DNA from: Lachnospiraceae bacterium
GTDB lineage: Bacteria > Bacillota > Clostridia > Lachnospirales > Lachnospiraceae
Direction of reading: 5' to 3'
DNA: 64,000 bases
Assembly (NCBI GenBank): GCA_015057525.1
Contig: SVEE01000002.1
Span: 130,767-194,766 of the forward strand
How positions within the stretch are numbered: position 1 is the stretch's first letter; every line of letters starts with the position of its first letter. Position numbers and translations under genes: made by a program. The notes beneath the pieces were generated by a model, which did no database searches, was not told where the DNA came from, and worked only from the letters and a program-made list of their open reading frames with translations. Shown in pieces: positions 9,578 through 19,986 of this stretch.

Positions 9578-10585
9578 ATGGACAAAATTAGGATAGCTGT
9601 AGATTCTCTTGGTGGGGATAATGGTGCAGAATATATTGTTATGGGTATAAGTGAAGCCTTGTCACAATATGATGATATAGAAATCATTGTGACAGGTGAT
9701 GAAAAAGAGCTTACATCATATATAGAAAAATATAATTGCGACAAGAATAGAGTTAGAATAATTAACTCTACTGAGGTTATTTCTTGTCACGATGCTCCTG
9801 TAGAAGCAATTAGAAAGAAAAAGGATTCTTCACTTGTGCTTGCACTTAATACGGTTAAGGATGGTGAGGCTCAGGCGATTATTTCATCAGGTAGTTCAGG
9901 TGCCATATTAGCAGGTGGGCAGTTTATTGTTGGCCGTGCAAAAGGTGTTAAGAGAACTCCACTTGCTCCACTATTACCAACTAAAGGTAAGCCATCTTTG
10001 TTAATAGATTGTGGTGCTAATGTTGATGCTAAACCGGAAAATCTGTTTCAGTTTGCAAAGATGGGTTCTATATACATGAAAAATATAGAAGGAATTGATA
10101 ACCCAACAGTTGCAATAGTTAATATTGGTGCCGAGGATGAAAAGGGTAATGCTCTTGTCAAGGAGACTATACCTTTACTTAGAGAATGTGATGACATTAA
10201 CTTTATAGGTAGCGTTGAGGCTAGGGAAATTCCATATGGAGCAGCTGATGTATTAGTGTGTGATGCCTTTGTGGGAAATGTTATTCTTAAATTCTATGAG
10301 GGTATGGGTAGTATGTTTATGGAGGAAATTACAGCTACCTTAATGAGTAGCCTCAAAACTAAAATAGGTGCACTTTTAATAAAGAAGACATTGAAAAATT
10401 CATTTAGAAAATATAAAGCAACTGATAAGGGTGGTGCACCACTTTTAGGACTTAAGGGTCTTGTTGTTAAAATTCATGGCAACTGCAAAAATCAGGAGGT
10501 TTCAAGTGCCATTGCACAATGTAGAAACTTCATTAAAAATGATGTTACTAGTAAGATTGTATCAGCTTTTGAGGATGGAAAATAA
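9578..10585 (+). CDS. plsX: Phosphate acyltransferase PlsX
   Basis: Transfers acyl groups from acyl-ACP to phosphate, giving acyl phosphate for PlsY in phospholipid synthesis; a peripheral membrane enzyme. The 335-residue protein begins MDKIRIAVDSLGGDNG, typical of the family, and contains LLIDCGANVDAKPENL and CDAFVGNVILK. The ATG at 9578 follows GAAGGAG at a good distance; a more upstream ATG at 9551 has no ribosome site. rnc follows after 2 bases. The acpP gene that often lies between plsX and rnc is absent here. Confidence 0.95.
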   Translation: MDKIRIAVDSLGGDNGAEYIVMGISEALSQYDDIEIIVTGDEKELTSYIEKYNCDKNRVRIINSTEVISCHDAPVEAIRKKKDSSLVLALNTVKDGEAQAIISSGSSGAILAGGQFIVGRAKGVKRTPLAPLLPTKGKPSLLIDCGANVDAKPENLFQFAKMGSIYMKNIEGIDNPTVAIVNIGAEDEKGNALVKETIPLLRECDDINFIGSVEAREIPYGAADVLVCDAFVGNVILKFYEGMGSMFMEEITATLMSSLKTKIGALLIKKTLKNSFRKYKATDKGGAPLLGLKGLVVKIHGNCKNQEVSSAIAQCRNFIKNDVTSKIVSAFEDGK

Positions 10586-10587
10586 AA

Positions 10588-11280
10588 ATGGGGAACGATT
10601 ATAAGGAGCTTCAGGATATAATAGGGTATCAGTTTAAGAATACTAATCATCTTGATATTGCTTTCACACATAAGTCCTATACTAATGAAAAAATGGTAAA
10701 TAAAAGGGAATCTTATGAGCGATATGAATTTTTAGGGGATGCAATACTTGAGGTTTTGGTAAGTGAATATTTATTCTACGCTTATCCTGAAAAACCAGAA
10801 GGAGAATTAACTAAATTACGTGCCAGTTTGGTGTGTGAATTTACTTTATCTAAGATATCAAGAGAGCTTAAGTTAGGCGAATACGGATATTTTAGCAAGG
10901 GAGAAAAATTAACAGGTGGAAACAATAGAGATTCCATACTTTGTGATTTTTTTGAGTCTTTACTTGGTGCCATATATATAGACGGTGGAGCTGAAGAGGC
11001 TAAAAAGTTTGTATCAAAGTTTCTTCTTACAGATATTGAGCATAAGAAGAGATTTCATGATTCTAAGTCATCTTTGCAGGAATATGCACAAAAGCACGAT
11101 AAGAAACTGGAATATATATTAGATTCTGAGGAAGGTCCGGATCATAATAAAATATACAAGGTACATGTTGTTTTTGATGGTCAGCATATGGCAAGTGGAA
11201 CGGGACATTCAAGAAAATCAGCTGAACAGACAGCGGCATACAATACTCTTAACGAGTATCTGAAATTACAGGAATGGTAA
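10588..11280 (+). CDS. rnc: Ribonuclease III
   Basis: Cleaves double-stranded RNA in rRNA precursor and mRNA processing. The 230-residue protein has the catalytic signature ERYEFLGDAILEVLVSEYL near residues 40-58, a second acidic cluster at DFFESLLGAIYIDGG, and a C-terminal double-stranded RNA-binding domain from about 155 to 227. It lies 2 bases after plsX and 9 bases before smc, an order (rnc-smc-ftsY) conserved in Firmicutes. Confidence 0.97.
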   Translation: MGNDYKELQDIIGYQFKNTNHLDIAFTHKSYTNEKMVNKRESYERYEFLGDAILEVLVSEYLFYAYPEKPEGELTKLRASLVCEFTLSKISRELKLGEYGYFSKGEKLTGGNNRDSILCDFFESLLGAIYIDGGAEEAKKFVSKFLLTDIEHKKRFHDSKSSLQEYAQKHDKKLEYILDSEEGPDHNKIYKVHVVFDGQHMASGTGHSRKSAEQTAAYNTLNEYLKLQEW

Positions 11281-11289
11281 GGTAAATAT

Positions 11290-14200
11290 ATGTATTTGAA
11301 AAGTATAGAGGTAAATGGATTTAAATCCTTTGCCAACAAAATAACCTTTAAATTTAATAATGGAATAACTGGTATTGTAGGACCTAATGGCTCAGGAAAA
11401 AGTAATGTTGGTGATGCTGTAAGATGGGTTTTAGGTGAGCAAAGTGCTAAGCAGCTTAGAGGAGCAAAAATGGAGGATGTTATTTTCTCTGGAACTGAGC
11501 TTAGAAAGCCTCAGGGCTCAGCCTACGTTGCTATAACATTGGATAATAGTGATCACAAGCTCCCTATAGATTACAATGAAGTTACTGTAGCAAGACGAGT
11601 ATATCGTTCTGGAGAGAGTGAATATCTTATCAATGGTGTTGTTAGCAGACTTAAGGATGTAACTAGTCTTTTCTTTGATACAGGTATAGGTAAAGAAGGA
11701 TATTCGATAATTGGTCAGGGCCAGATTGAGAAAATTTTAAGTGGTAAGCCAGAAGAAAGAAGAGAGCTTTTTGATGAGGCTGCAGGTATTGTTAAATATA
11801 AGAAAAATAAGGCTGCAACTGAAAAATCTCTCGAAAACGAGAGAATGAATCTTTCTCGTGTAACAGATATATTAAATGAGCTGGAAAAACAGGTTGGCCC
11901 ACTCAAAGAACAGTCTGAGACTGCGAGAAAATATCTTATTTTTAAGGATGAATTAAAGAAGCTTGATATTAATGCTTTCCTTCTTGATGTAGATGCAAAC
12001 AAAGAGCAGTTAGATGAATATGAAGAAAAGCTTAATATTGTTGAGGAGGATTCTACAAGACTTAGACAGGAATTCGACCAGGCGAAAGAGGAATATGACA
12101 GAATTGAGTCTGAGATAGAGTCATATAATCAAAAAATTGATGATACAAAGAATGAGATTCACGAGAAGAAGCTCACAAATCAGAGATATGAAGGCGAAAT
12201 AAATGTAATTAGTCAGCAAATAATATCTTATAAGCAGAGTGAAGAAAATCTTAGTGAACAGCTTGATAAGGTAAATACAGATATAGCTAAATGTGATGAA
12301 CAGTTAAAGAAATACTTTGAAGAGAAAAGCGTTATGGATGAAAAGCTTGATAACGCTGATGATGTTCTTGATGAAGCTAACAATGCATATGAAGAATTAA
12401 AAAATCTTATTGCTGATGAAGAAAGAGAGATTGAGGAATCTAAGAGTGAAATCATAGAGTTTCTTAATGAGGGTGGTACTTTAAAAGCAAAGGTTGGAAG
12501 ATATGACACTATGCTTGAGAATATCAACCTTAGAAAAACTCAGCTTAATCAGAGATTTCTTGAAAATAAGAGCGAAGAAGAAAAGTATAAGACTGAGCAC
12601 GACAGTCTCATTAAGGGCTTAGACGAACTTGATGGTCAGTTAAGTGCATTGACTAAAGAGGCAGAAAGCATACAGAACAGTCTTGATGATAATCTTTCTA
12701 AACATAATGAAAACAAAACAAATATTGCTACATATAATAATCAGATAGTAAGTTTAAAGTCCAAGAAGGAAGCTCTTCGCAACCTTACAGAAAGATACGA
12801 TGGATACGGCAATAGTATCAAACGTGTTATGGAACAGAAAACATCTAATCCTAAGATTATTGGTGTTGTGGCTGATATTATTGAAGTTGATAAAAAATAT
12901 GAAACAGCAATTGAAACAGCTTTAGGTGGCAGTATTCAGAATATTGTTACTGAGGATGATGTGACTGCTAAAAAGATGATTGAGTTTTTGAAGCAGAACA
13001 AATATGGACGTGCAACCTTCCTTCCAATTAATTCAATAGTTGAAAGAGGTAGTTCAAACAATGATGTAACAAAGGAACAGGGCGTTGTTGGATATGCTTC
13101 AAAGCTTGTTAAATGCGATGCTAAATTTAATACAATAGTTGGACATCTTCTTGGAAGAATTCTTGTGGTAGACAACATTGATAATGCTATTTCTATTTCT
13201 AAGAAGTACAAGCAGACTCTTCGAATTGTAACTCTTGAAGGAGAACTTATTAATCCAGGAGGAGCAATGACAGGTGGTGCATTTAAAAATTCATCTAATC
13301 TTTTAGGTAGAAAGCGTGAGTTAGATGAGATAGATGTACTTGTTGAGGATTTCAAGAAGAAACTTGAAACAGCTGAACAGCTTGCAGTTACTCTTGCCAA
13401 GGATAGAGATTCCTTGAAAGCCAAGAAGGAAGCTGTCAATGAAGAAATTCAAGGATTAAATATTAAGAAAAATACATATACACTTAATATGGAGCAGGCT
13501 TCTAAGAAATTGGAAGAAATTGAGCGTATATTTGCTGGTATCGGAAGAGAAAACAATGAACTTACAGCTCAGATAAAGGATATCAACGATAACAAAGAGG
13601 AACTCTTCAACAGTAATAAGAAGCAGGAAGAAGCAGTAAAAGAGCTTGAAAAACGTATAGAAGAGTTAGAAAAGAAGATTGTTACAGACAAGGAAGAGCT
13701 TGAAAAATCCACTGAAAAGATCAATAAGTTAAATATTGATTTTAATACAATAAAGCAACAATATGATTTCATACTTCAGAATATTAAGCGTGTTCGTGAG
13801 GACGAGCAGGAAGCTAAGGAAAGCTTAGCTACATTAAAACTTAAGCTTTCTACAGGAAGTAAGGAGATGCTTGATTTATCTGAAAAGATTGAAAGCTATA
13901 AGTCGTTGCTTGAAGAAAACAATAGAATAATTAACATTAAAGAGCAAAAATTAAATGAGCTTACTGCTCAAAAAGCTGAGTTAAATGAAAGTCATAAGGA
14001 CTTCTTTAATAAGCGTGAAGCTCTTTCGGAGCAGATTAATGGTCTTGATAAGTCTGCATTTAAGATTAATGCATCTATTGAAAAATTATCAGAAAAGAGT
14101 GAATCTTTAACAAATTATATGTGGGAGGAGTATGAACTTACATATAATTTGGCAGCTGATTATAAAGATGATTCTTTGAGTGATATAGCTGCACTTAAGA

Positions 14201-14847
14201 GAGAAATCTCAGCAGTCAAAGCTAAAATCAAACAGCTTGGTGATGTTAATGTCAATGCTATTGAAGACTATAAGCAGGTGTCAGAGAGATACGAGTTCTT
14301 AAAGGCACAGCATGATGATATAGTTAAAGCAGAGGCTAATCTTGTTAATATAATTAGCGAACTTGACAGAGCAATGAAGGAACAGTTTGCTGAGAAGTTT
14401 AAAGAGATAAGAATCATGTTCTCGAAGGTATTTAAGGAGCTTTTCGGAGGGGGTAAGGCTGATCTTGAGCTTGTTGATGAAGAAGATCTTCTTGAGACAG
14501 GTATAAAGATTAATGCACAGCCACCTGGAAAGAAACTTCAGAATATGATGCAGCTTTCCGGTGGAGAAAAGAGTTTAACAGCAATTGCACTTTTATTTGC
14601 AATTCAGAGCTTAAAGCCATCTCCATTCTGTCTTTTAGATGAGATAGAGGCGGCTCTTGACGATTCTAACGTTAAGAGATTCGCAAAATACCTTAACAAA
14701 CTTACAAAAGATACTCAGTTTATTGTTATTACCCATAGAAAGGGTACAATGGAGGCTGCAGATATTTTGTATGGTATCACAATGCAGGAAAAGGGTGTAT
14801 CAACTCTTGTTTCAGTTAATATGATTGAAGATAAACTGGATGACTAG
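11290..14847 (+). CDS. smc: Chromosome segregation ATPase SMC
   Basis: Core of the SMC-ScpAB condensin that compacts and separates the chromosome. At 1185 residues it has normal length. Walker A (GPNGSGKSN) is at residues 31-39; two long coiled coils flank a hinge at roughly 500-670 containing GGAMTGGAF; the ABC signature LSGGEKS is at 1089-1095, followed by Walker B (FCLLDEIEAALDD). The ftsY start codon lies 10 bases after its stop, so translation may be coupled. Confidence 0.98.
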   Translation: MYLKSIEVNGFKSFANKITFKFNNGITGIVGPNGSGKSNVGDAVRWVLGEQSAKQLRGAKMEDVIFSGTELRKPQGSAYVAITLDNSDHKLPIDYNEVTVARRVYRSGESEYLINGVVSRLKDVTSLFFDTGIGKEGYSIIGQGQIEKILSGKPEERRELFDEAAGIVKYKKNKAATEKSLENERMNLSRVTDILNELEKQVGPLKEQSETARKYLIFKDELKKLDINAFLLDVDANKEQLDEYEEKLNIVEEDSTRLRQEFDQAKEEYDRIESEIESYNQKIDDTKNEIHEKKLTNQRYEGEINVISQQIISYKQSEENLSEQLDKVNTDIAKCDEQLKKYFEEKSVMDEKLDNADDVLDEANNAYEELKNLIADEEREIEESKSEIIEFLNEGGTLKAKVGRYDTMLENINLRKTQLNQRFLENKSEEEKYKTEHDSLIKGLDELDGQLSALTKEAESIQNSLDDNLSKHNENKTNIATYNNQIVSLKSKKEALRNLTERYDGYGNSIKRVMEQKTSNPKIIGVVADIIEVDKKYETAIETALGGSIQNIVTEDDVTAKKMIEFLKQNKYGRATFLPINSIVERGSSNNDVTKEQGVVGYASKLVKCDAKFNTIVGHLLGRILVVDNIDNAISISKKYKQTLRIVTLEGELINPGGAMTGGAFKNSSNLLGRKRELDEIDVLVEDFKKKLETAEQLAVTLAKDRDSLKAKKEAVNEEIQGLNIKKNTYTLNMEQASKKLEEIERIFAGIGRENNELTAQIKDINDNKEELFNSNKKQEEAVKELEKRIEELEKKIVTDKEELEKSTEKINKLNIDFNTIKQQYDFILQNIKRVREDEQEAKESLATLKLKLSTGSKEMLDLSEKIESYKSLLEENNRIINIKEQKLNELTAQKAELNESHKDFFNKREALSEQINGLDKSAFKINASIEKLSEKSESLTNYMWEEYELTYNLAADYKDDSLSDIAALKREISAVKAKIKQLGDVNVNAIEDYKQVSERYEFLKAQHDDIVKAEANLVNIISELDRAMKEQFAEKFKEIRIMFSKVFKELFGGGKADLELVDEEDLLETGIKINAQPPGKKLQNMMQLSGGEKSLTAIALLFAIQSLKPSPFCLLDEIEAALDDSNVKRFAKYLNKLTKDTQFIVITHRKGTMEAADILYGITMQEKGVSTLVSVNMIEDKLDD

Positions 14848-14857
14848 GAGGGATATT

Positions 14858-15871
14858 ATGTCAGAAGAAATCAAAGAAAAGAAAGGCTTTTTTAAGCGAT
14901 TAAGAGAGGGTTTGTCAAAAACTCGTAATAACATAGCTGAAAGTTTTTCAAATATTTTTAAAGCAAATGAAATAGATGATGACTTTTATGAAGAGTTAGA
15001 AGAAACTCTTATCATGTCAGATATGGGGTTTGAGACTACAGAAAAAATAATTGATGACTTAAAGGACAAGGTTAAGGAATTAAAAATTAAAGAGGCTGAA
15101 GCTTGCAGAGAGTTAATTATTAACATTATCAGAGATCAGATGTCAGTTGAAGATTCTGCATATGATTTTGAAAATAAAAAAACAGTCATATTTGTTATTG
15201 GTGTTAATGGTGTAGGAAAGACAACATCTATAGGAAAGCTTGCTGCTCAGTATAAGGCTCAGGGCAAAAAGGTTCTTATGGCTGCTGCAGATACATTTAG
15301 AGCTGCTGCCATAGACCAGCTTAAAACTTGGTCAGACAGAGCTGGAGTAGAAATTATTGCTCAGAATGAAGGTGCCGACCCTTCAGCAGTTGTATTTGAT
15401 GCCGTTTCTGCTGCCAAGGCAAGAAATACTGATATTCTTCTCGTGGATACAGCAGGAAGACTTCATAATAAGAAAAATCTTATGGATGAGCTTGCTAAGA
15501 TGAGAAGAATCATATCTAAGGAATATCCTGATGCCAATGTAGAGTCCTTAATTGTTTTGGATGGTACAACTGGTCAGAATGCTTTAGAGCAGGCAAGACA
15601 ATTTAGTTCAGTAACAGAAATCAACGGAATCATTATTACCAAGCTTGACGGAACTGCCAAGGGTGGAATTGCTATTGCCATACAGTCAGAGCTTAACGTT
15701 CCTGTTAAATACATTGGTATTGGTGAGAAGATTGATGACTTACAGAAGTTTGATCCAAATAGCTATGTAACAGCTTTATTTGCTGATTTTGACGTAAAAT
15801 CGGACATTGAAATGATTATAGATTCAGATATCGAAAAAATCCAGCCAGATGATGATTTATTTGATGTATAA
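14858..15871 (+). CDS. ftsY: Signal recognition particle receptor FtsY
   Basis: GTPase that docks SRP-ribosome complexes at the membrane for protein insertion. The 337-residue protein has a short charged N-terminal region, the four-helix N domain and the G domain. Visible motifs are [10 protein letters not shown] (from residue 115), DTAGRLHNK and [10 protein letters not shown]. The ATG at 14858 is chosen because TAGGAGG sits 9 bases upstream; an in-frame codon at 14825 would overlap smc and lacks a ribosome site. Confidence 0.97.
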   Translation: MSEEIKEKKGFFKRLREGLSKTRNNIAESFSNIFKANEIDDDFYEELEETLIMSDMGFETTEKIIDDLKDKVKELKIKEAEACRELIINIIRDQMSVEDSAYDFENKKTVIFVIGVNGVGKTTSIGKLAAQYKAQGKKVLMAAADTFRAAAIDQLKTWSDRAGVEIIAQNEGADPSAVVFDAVSAAKARNTDILLVDTAGRLHNKKNLMDELAKMRRIISKEYPDANVESLIVLDGTTGQNALEQARQFSSVTEINGIIITKLDGTAKGGIAIAIQSELNVPVKYIGIGEKIDDLQKFDPNSYVTALFADFDVKSDIEMIIDSDIEKIQPDDDLFDV

Positions 15872-15900
15872 AAGCTATAATTAAGTTAGGAGATATAAGT

Positions 15901-17118
15901 ATGTTAACAATAGAAAAATTTGAAGAAGCATATAATACAGTTCAAAAGGTTGTTCATCCAACACCTCTTGTTGAAAGTGAATTTTTTTCACAGGTGTGTG
16001 GTAACAAGGTGTATTTGAAACCTGAAAATATGCAGGTTACAGGTGCCTACAAAATTAGAGGTGCATACTATAAGATTAGCACTTTATCAGACGAGGATAG
16101 ACAAAAGGGTCTTATAACTGCATCAGCAGGAAATCATGCTCAGGGTGTGGCCTATGCAGCAAAGGCATATGGTGTTAAGGCAACAATTGTTATGCCTACA
16201 TCTACACCTCTTATAAAGGTTAACAGAACAAAGGCGTATGGTGCTGAAGTTGTATTATACGGTGACGTATATGATGATTCATGTCAGCATGCACTTAAGC
16301 TTGCAGAAGAGAAAGGATATACATTTATACATCCTTTTGATGATTTAGATGTAGCAACTGGACAGAGTACAGTAGCAATGGAAATAATCAAAGAGCTTCC
16401 TTTTGTTGATACAATTCTTGTTCCTGTTGGTGGCGGTGGACTTGCAACAGGTGTAGCTACTTTGGCTAAAACTCTTAATCCGAATATTAAGGTTATTGGT
16501 GTTGAGCCTGCAGGTGCCGCATGTCTTAAGGAATCATTTGCAAACAATCAGGTTACAACTCTTCCTTCTGTGGATACTATAGCAGATGGTACTGCTGTAA
16601 AGACACCAGGTTCTAAGATTTTTCCATATCTTATGGAGAATTTAGATGATGTTATAACTGTAGAAGATAGCGAGCTTATAGTAGCTTTTCTTGATATGCT
16701 GGAAAATCACAAAATGCTTGTTGAAAACAGTGGTCTTTTAACTGTTGCAGCACTTAAGCATTTAGAGGCAAAGGATGAGAAGGTTGTAAGTATATTAAGC
16801 GGTGGAAATATGGATGTTATCACATTCTCATCTGTAGTTCAGCATGGTCTTATTGCAAGAAACAGAATATTTACAGTTTCTGTTCTTCTTCCTGATAAGC
16901 CAGGTATGCTTCAGCATGTTTCAGGAGTTATTGCTGAGCAAAATGGAAATATAATAAAGCTTGAGCATAACCAGTTCGTAACTATTAATAGAAATTCAGC
17001 CGTTGAGCTTGTTATTACAATTGAGGCTTTTGGTCCAGAACACAAGGAACAAATTTTAAAGGTTTTAAATGATGAAGGTTATAGACCAATAGAGAAAAAA
17101 CCTAAGGCTATTTTCTAA
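15901..17118 (+). CDS. ilvA: Threonine ammonia-lyase (threonine dehydratase)
   Basis: Pyridoxal-phosphate enzyme that deaminates threonine to 2-oxobutanoate. At 405 residues it has the catalytic domain plus one C-terminal ACT-type domain (about 325-405). The PLP lysine is K51 in GAYKIRGAYYK; SAGNHAQGVA and the phosphate loop PVGGGGLATG are clear. Single-ACT enzymes of this length occur both as catabolic (tdcB-like) and biosynthetic forms, and no ilv genes are adjacent, so the symbol is used loosely. The gene lies 29 bases after ftsY and 12 before the ASKHA gene; AGGAGATATAAGT precedes the ATG. Confidence 0.93.
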   Translation: MLTIEKFEEAYNTVQKVVHPTPLVESEFFSQVCGNKVYLKPENMQVTGAYKIRGAYYKISTLSDEDRQKGLITASAGNHAQGVAYAAKAYGVKATIVMPTSTPLIKVNRTKAYGAEVVLYGDVYDDSCQHALKLAEEKGYTFIHPFDDLDVATGQSTVAMEIIKELPFVDTILVPVGGGGLATGVATLAKTLNPNIKVIGVEPAGAACLKESFANNQVTTLPSVDTIADGTAVKTPGSKIFPYLMENLDDVITVEDSELIVAFLDMLENHKMLVENSGLLTVAALKHLEAKDEKVVSILSGGNMDVITFSSVVQHGLIARNRIFTVSVLLPDKPGMLQHVSGVIAEQNGNIIKLEHNQFVTINRNSAVELVITIEAFGPEHKEQILKVLNDEGYRPIEKKPKAIF

Positions 17119-17130
17119 TATAAGGGATAT

Positions 17131-18255
17131 ATGAAGAATATAAAATTAGCTGTTGATTTAGGAACAACATCCATAGATATGTGTCTTTTAAGCTTTGAAG
17201 GTGATGTTGTTGCCCAAAGAAGCATAAAGAATAGACAATCACTATATGGCAGTGATGTTATTAATCGAATACTTTCCACTGTTAGAGACAATAAAATCCT
17301 TAAGATAATGAAGGATATGGTACTTGATGATATCGTTGCATCAATTGGTGAAATGTTGGCAGACGTTTCGGCTGATGAAAGGGATATTACTTATGGTTGT
17401 ATTTGTGGTAACACAACTATGATAAGTATTTTGCTTGAATATGATATTACAACCCTGGGATATTATCCTTTTAAAACTGTTCTTAAGGAATCTGTTGAAA
17501 CAGGAGCAGTCAATATATTCGGTAATAAAATAAAAAATAATTTTCCGCTTATTTTATCAGGATGTGCAAGTGCATTTATAGGTGGCGATATTATTTCTGG
17601 CATATTATATTTGAAAAATACACATAATTGTTTTAATGATAAGGATGTGTCACTTTTGGTTGATTTAGGAACTAACGGTGAAATGGTCATAAACAATAAA
17701 GGTATGCTTTTGGCTACATCAACAGCCTGTGGACCTGCTTTTGAGGGTATGCTAAAAAAACAAGGTGTGTATGGTTCCTCTTTAATTGACAGTATAGTGT
17801 TAGGGATTAAATCCGGAAATATTTCTTCTTTTGGAATATTAAAAGATGAATATCTTAATGATGGTTTGAGAATATCTAATATTTGTATAACATCTGATAT
17901 TTTAAGGGAAATATTGTCTGCTAAGGCAGCTATACGTACAGGAATTGATTACTTAATCAAAGAAAGTAATATAGCATTTGATGAAATAGAAAATGTATTT
18001 ATTGCAGGCGGTTTTGGTAAGTTTTTAAATATAAACAATGCACTACAAATAGGTTTATTGCCTGATTGTTTAAGTAGCAAAATCAAGGTTGTTGGTAATA
18101 CATCTCTTTTAGGCGCAACCTTATTACTTAAAGACAGTTCTTATATCCACGATATGGATACATATACAAAAGATGAGATTACAGTTTTACAGTTAGCTGA
18201 TAAACCTGACTATCAAAATAATCTTCTGAATAATATGTGTTTTGTAAGGAATTAA
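17131..18255 (+). CDS. Stand-alone ASKHA (DUF4445-type) ATPase
   Basis: The 374-residue protein matches the ASKHA ATPase region of reductive activators of corrinoid enzymes (RACE/RamA family). It has VDLGTTSIDM at residues 8-17, LLSGCASAFIGGDIISG, LLVDLGTNGEM and ATSTACGPAFEG. Family members usually also carry an N-terminal [2Fe-2S] ferredoxin domain or a C-terminal Cys-rich [4Fe-4S] domain; neither is present, as the protein starts directly with the ATPase fold and lacks a Cys cluster at its end. No corrinoid protein or methyltransferase gene is nearby. Substrate and partner are unknown. AAGGGATAT precedes the ATG. Confidence 0.75.
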   Translation: MKNIKLAVDLGTTSIDMCLLSFEGDVVAQRSIKNRQSLYGSDVINRILSTVRDNKILKIMKDMVLDDIVASIGEMLADVSADERDITYGCICGNTTMISILLEYDITTLGYYPFKTVLKESVETGAVNIFGNKIKNNFPLILSGCASAFIGGDIISGILYLKNTHNCFNDKDVSLLVDLGTNGEMVINNKGMLLATSTACGPAFEGMLKKQGVYGSSLIDSIVLGIKSGNISSFGILKDEYLNDGLRISNICITSDILREILSAKAAIRTGIDYLIKESNIAFDEIENVFIAGGFGKFLNINNALQIGLLPDCLSSKIKVVGNTSLLGATLLLKDSSYIHDMDTYTKDEITVLQLADKPDYQNNLLNNMCFVRN

Positions 18256-18257
18256 TA

Positions 18258-19973
18258 ATGGATATAGCCCTAACCCTTAAAATTATAAACCTCATCTATA
18301 AATTTACTAATTCAAGACATAATGAATTACCGGATAATTTTAGTAATTATGTGACGGGATTTTTAGAGGCTTCACCTCATGATGATATAAAAATATCTAA
18401 GAATAGTACATTAAATAGAAAATATATAGATAAATTTATTTATGAACTAAAGCAAGATAACAGGGTTAATTTGGCTGGAATTGGCATAATGCATGGTGGA
18501 AAACTGATAAAGGAAGAATATATTTATCCCCATACGTCCTCCTACAGACATGTGTCTTTTTCAATGAGTAAATCCATAGTTTCCATGGCAGTTGGAATTG
18601 CAATAGATAAGAAGATTCTTTCGTTAAATGAGCATTTGGTTGATATTTTTCCTGAACACGACAGTGTATTTATTAAGCGGGGAATGAAGAATGTAACTAT
18701 AGAGAGTCTTTTGACTATGACTTCAGGTGTATCTTTTGATGAGATAAGTGCTTTTTTTTCAGAAGATTGGTGTCTCGCCTATATGGGGAGCGATATTAAA
18801 TATGAATCTGAAAGTGAATTTTCATACAATAGTTTAAACACTTATATGCTTGTTGCAGCAATATGTAAGAAAAGTAACATGTCATTTCAGAATTTTCTAT
18901 ATCTTAATCTTTTCAAATATATGGGGATTAATGATGTGACTTGGGATAAATGTCCACAGGGCATTGAGATAGGTGGTTGGGGACTTAAACTATCTCTCAT
19001 GGATATGTTAAAACTTGGCCAATTATATCTTAATGAGGGTAAATGGATTGTTGACAATAAGGAAGTCAGATTAATAGATGCAAAATGGGTTAAAGAATCA
19101 ACAAGAAGGCAAGTAAGTCTTAATGATAAAGAAGTTATTTTGGGCTATGGGTATCAAATTTGGATATTAAAAGATGGAGCATACCTTTTTAATGGTCTGT
19201 TTGGTCAAAATATCTATGTTAATCCAAACAAGAATTTAGTAATTGCTGTTATGGCATCTGCATACGAGGTTTTTCCTGGTGGTACTCTGGTAAGAAAGAT
19301 ATGCGATTTTGCTAACGATGATTTATTATATCACCGTGGGTTTATTACAAATATAAAGAATATTGTGAAAAAACCTAAATATGACTTAATAAAAAGAAAT
19401 AAAATTAGATATGATGCTGAAACATTTTTTACTGTCATATCAGATTATTTGGATAATAAATATATATTTTATGATTATTCGGCAAGTATTTTGCCTATAT
19501 GTGTTCAAGGCTTTTATTCTATGTTTTCTATGGGAATTAGGTCTCTTAGATTTAAAAGGATTAAAAGCGACTTATTTATGATAGTAGAGGAAAATGATAC
19601 TGAGTTTACAATTCAATTGGGATATGTTGATAATGAATTTAAATACCAGATTATAGATTATGGTGGTAAACAAATGCCTATGGCTGCATATTGTAGTCTT
19701 GCCTTTGATGAAGATGACAGGTTTATGCTTAAAATTAGACTTGTTTTTTTAGAAGAAGTAGGGGAGAGAATACTTAAGATTTTTTTCAGTAGTAACTCTA
19801 TAACCCTAAAGGGGATTGAAAGCCCTGACTTAAAGGAATTTGTAGGTATATTGTTTGGTGAGTCTAGGCTTAGAGGAAAACAACTCACCAACAAGATAAA
19901 TATGCCTGATTATTTAGAATATAAAGTTGACAAAATATTATCTCCTGTATCTAAAGGGGATGCAAACATATAA
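18258..19973 (+). CDS. Beta-lactamase-type serine hydrolase with C-terminal extension
   Basis: A 571-residue protein whose first 360 residues resemble class C beta-lactamase/penicillin-binding-protein-like esterases. The nucleophile motif is SMSK (Ser102-Lys105) and the second motif YNS is at 190-192. The third motif position reads NGLFGQN, not the classical Lys/His-Thr-Gly. The last 200 residues are a separate, beta-rich region of unknown kind. No clear signal peptide was seen, so it may act in the cytosol. The ATG at 18258 follows GTAAGGAATTAATA; an in-frame codon at 18237 overlaps the preceding gene. True substrate unknown. Confidence 0.8.
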   Translation: MDIALTLKIINLIYKFTNSRHNELPDNFSNYVTGFLEASPHDDIKISKNSTLNRKYIDKFIYELKQDNRVNLAGIGIMHGGKLIKEEYIYPHTSSYRHVSFSMSKSIVSMAVGIAIDKKILSLNEHLVDIFPEHDSVFIKRGMKNVTIESLLTMTSGVSFDEISAFFSEDWCLAYMGSDIKYESESEFSYNSLNTYMLVAAICKKSNMSFQNFLYLNLFKYMGINDVTWDKCPQGIEIGGWGLKLSLMDMLKLGQLYLNEGKWIVDNKEVRLIDAKWVKESTRRQVSLNDKEVILGYGYQIWILKDGAYLFNGLFGQNIYVNPNKNLVIAVMASAYEVFPGGTLVRKICDFANDDLLYHRGFITNIKNIVKKPKYDLIKRNKIRYDAETFFTVISDYLDNKYIFYDYSASILPICVQGFYSMFSMGIRSLRFKRIKSDLFMIVEENDTEFTIQLGYVDNEFKYQIIDYGGKQMPMAAYCSLAFDEDDRFMLKIRLVFLEEVGERILKIFFSSNSITLKGIESPDLKEFVGILFGESRLRGKQLTNKINMPDYLEYKVDKILSPVSKGDANI

Positions 19974-19986
19974 TAAAGGATTAATT

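Noticed and set aside
12936-13439. Minus-strand 167-codon frame within smc
   Set aside because: Antisense shadow of smc with no ribosome site or recognisable domains.
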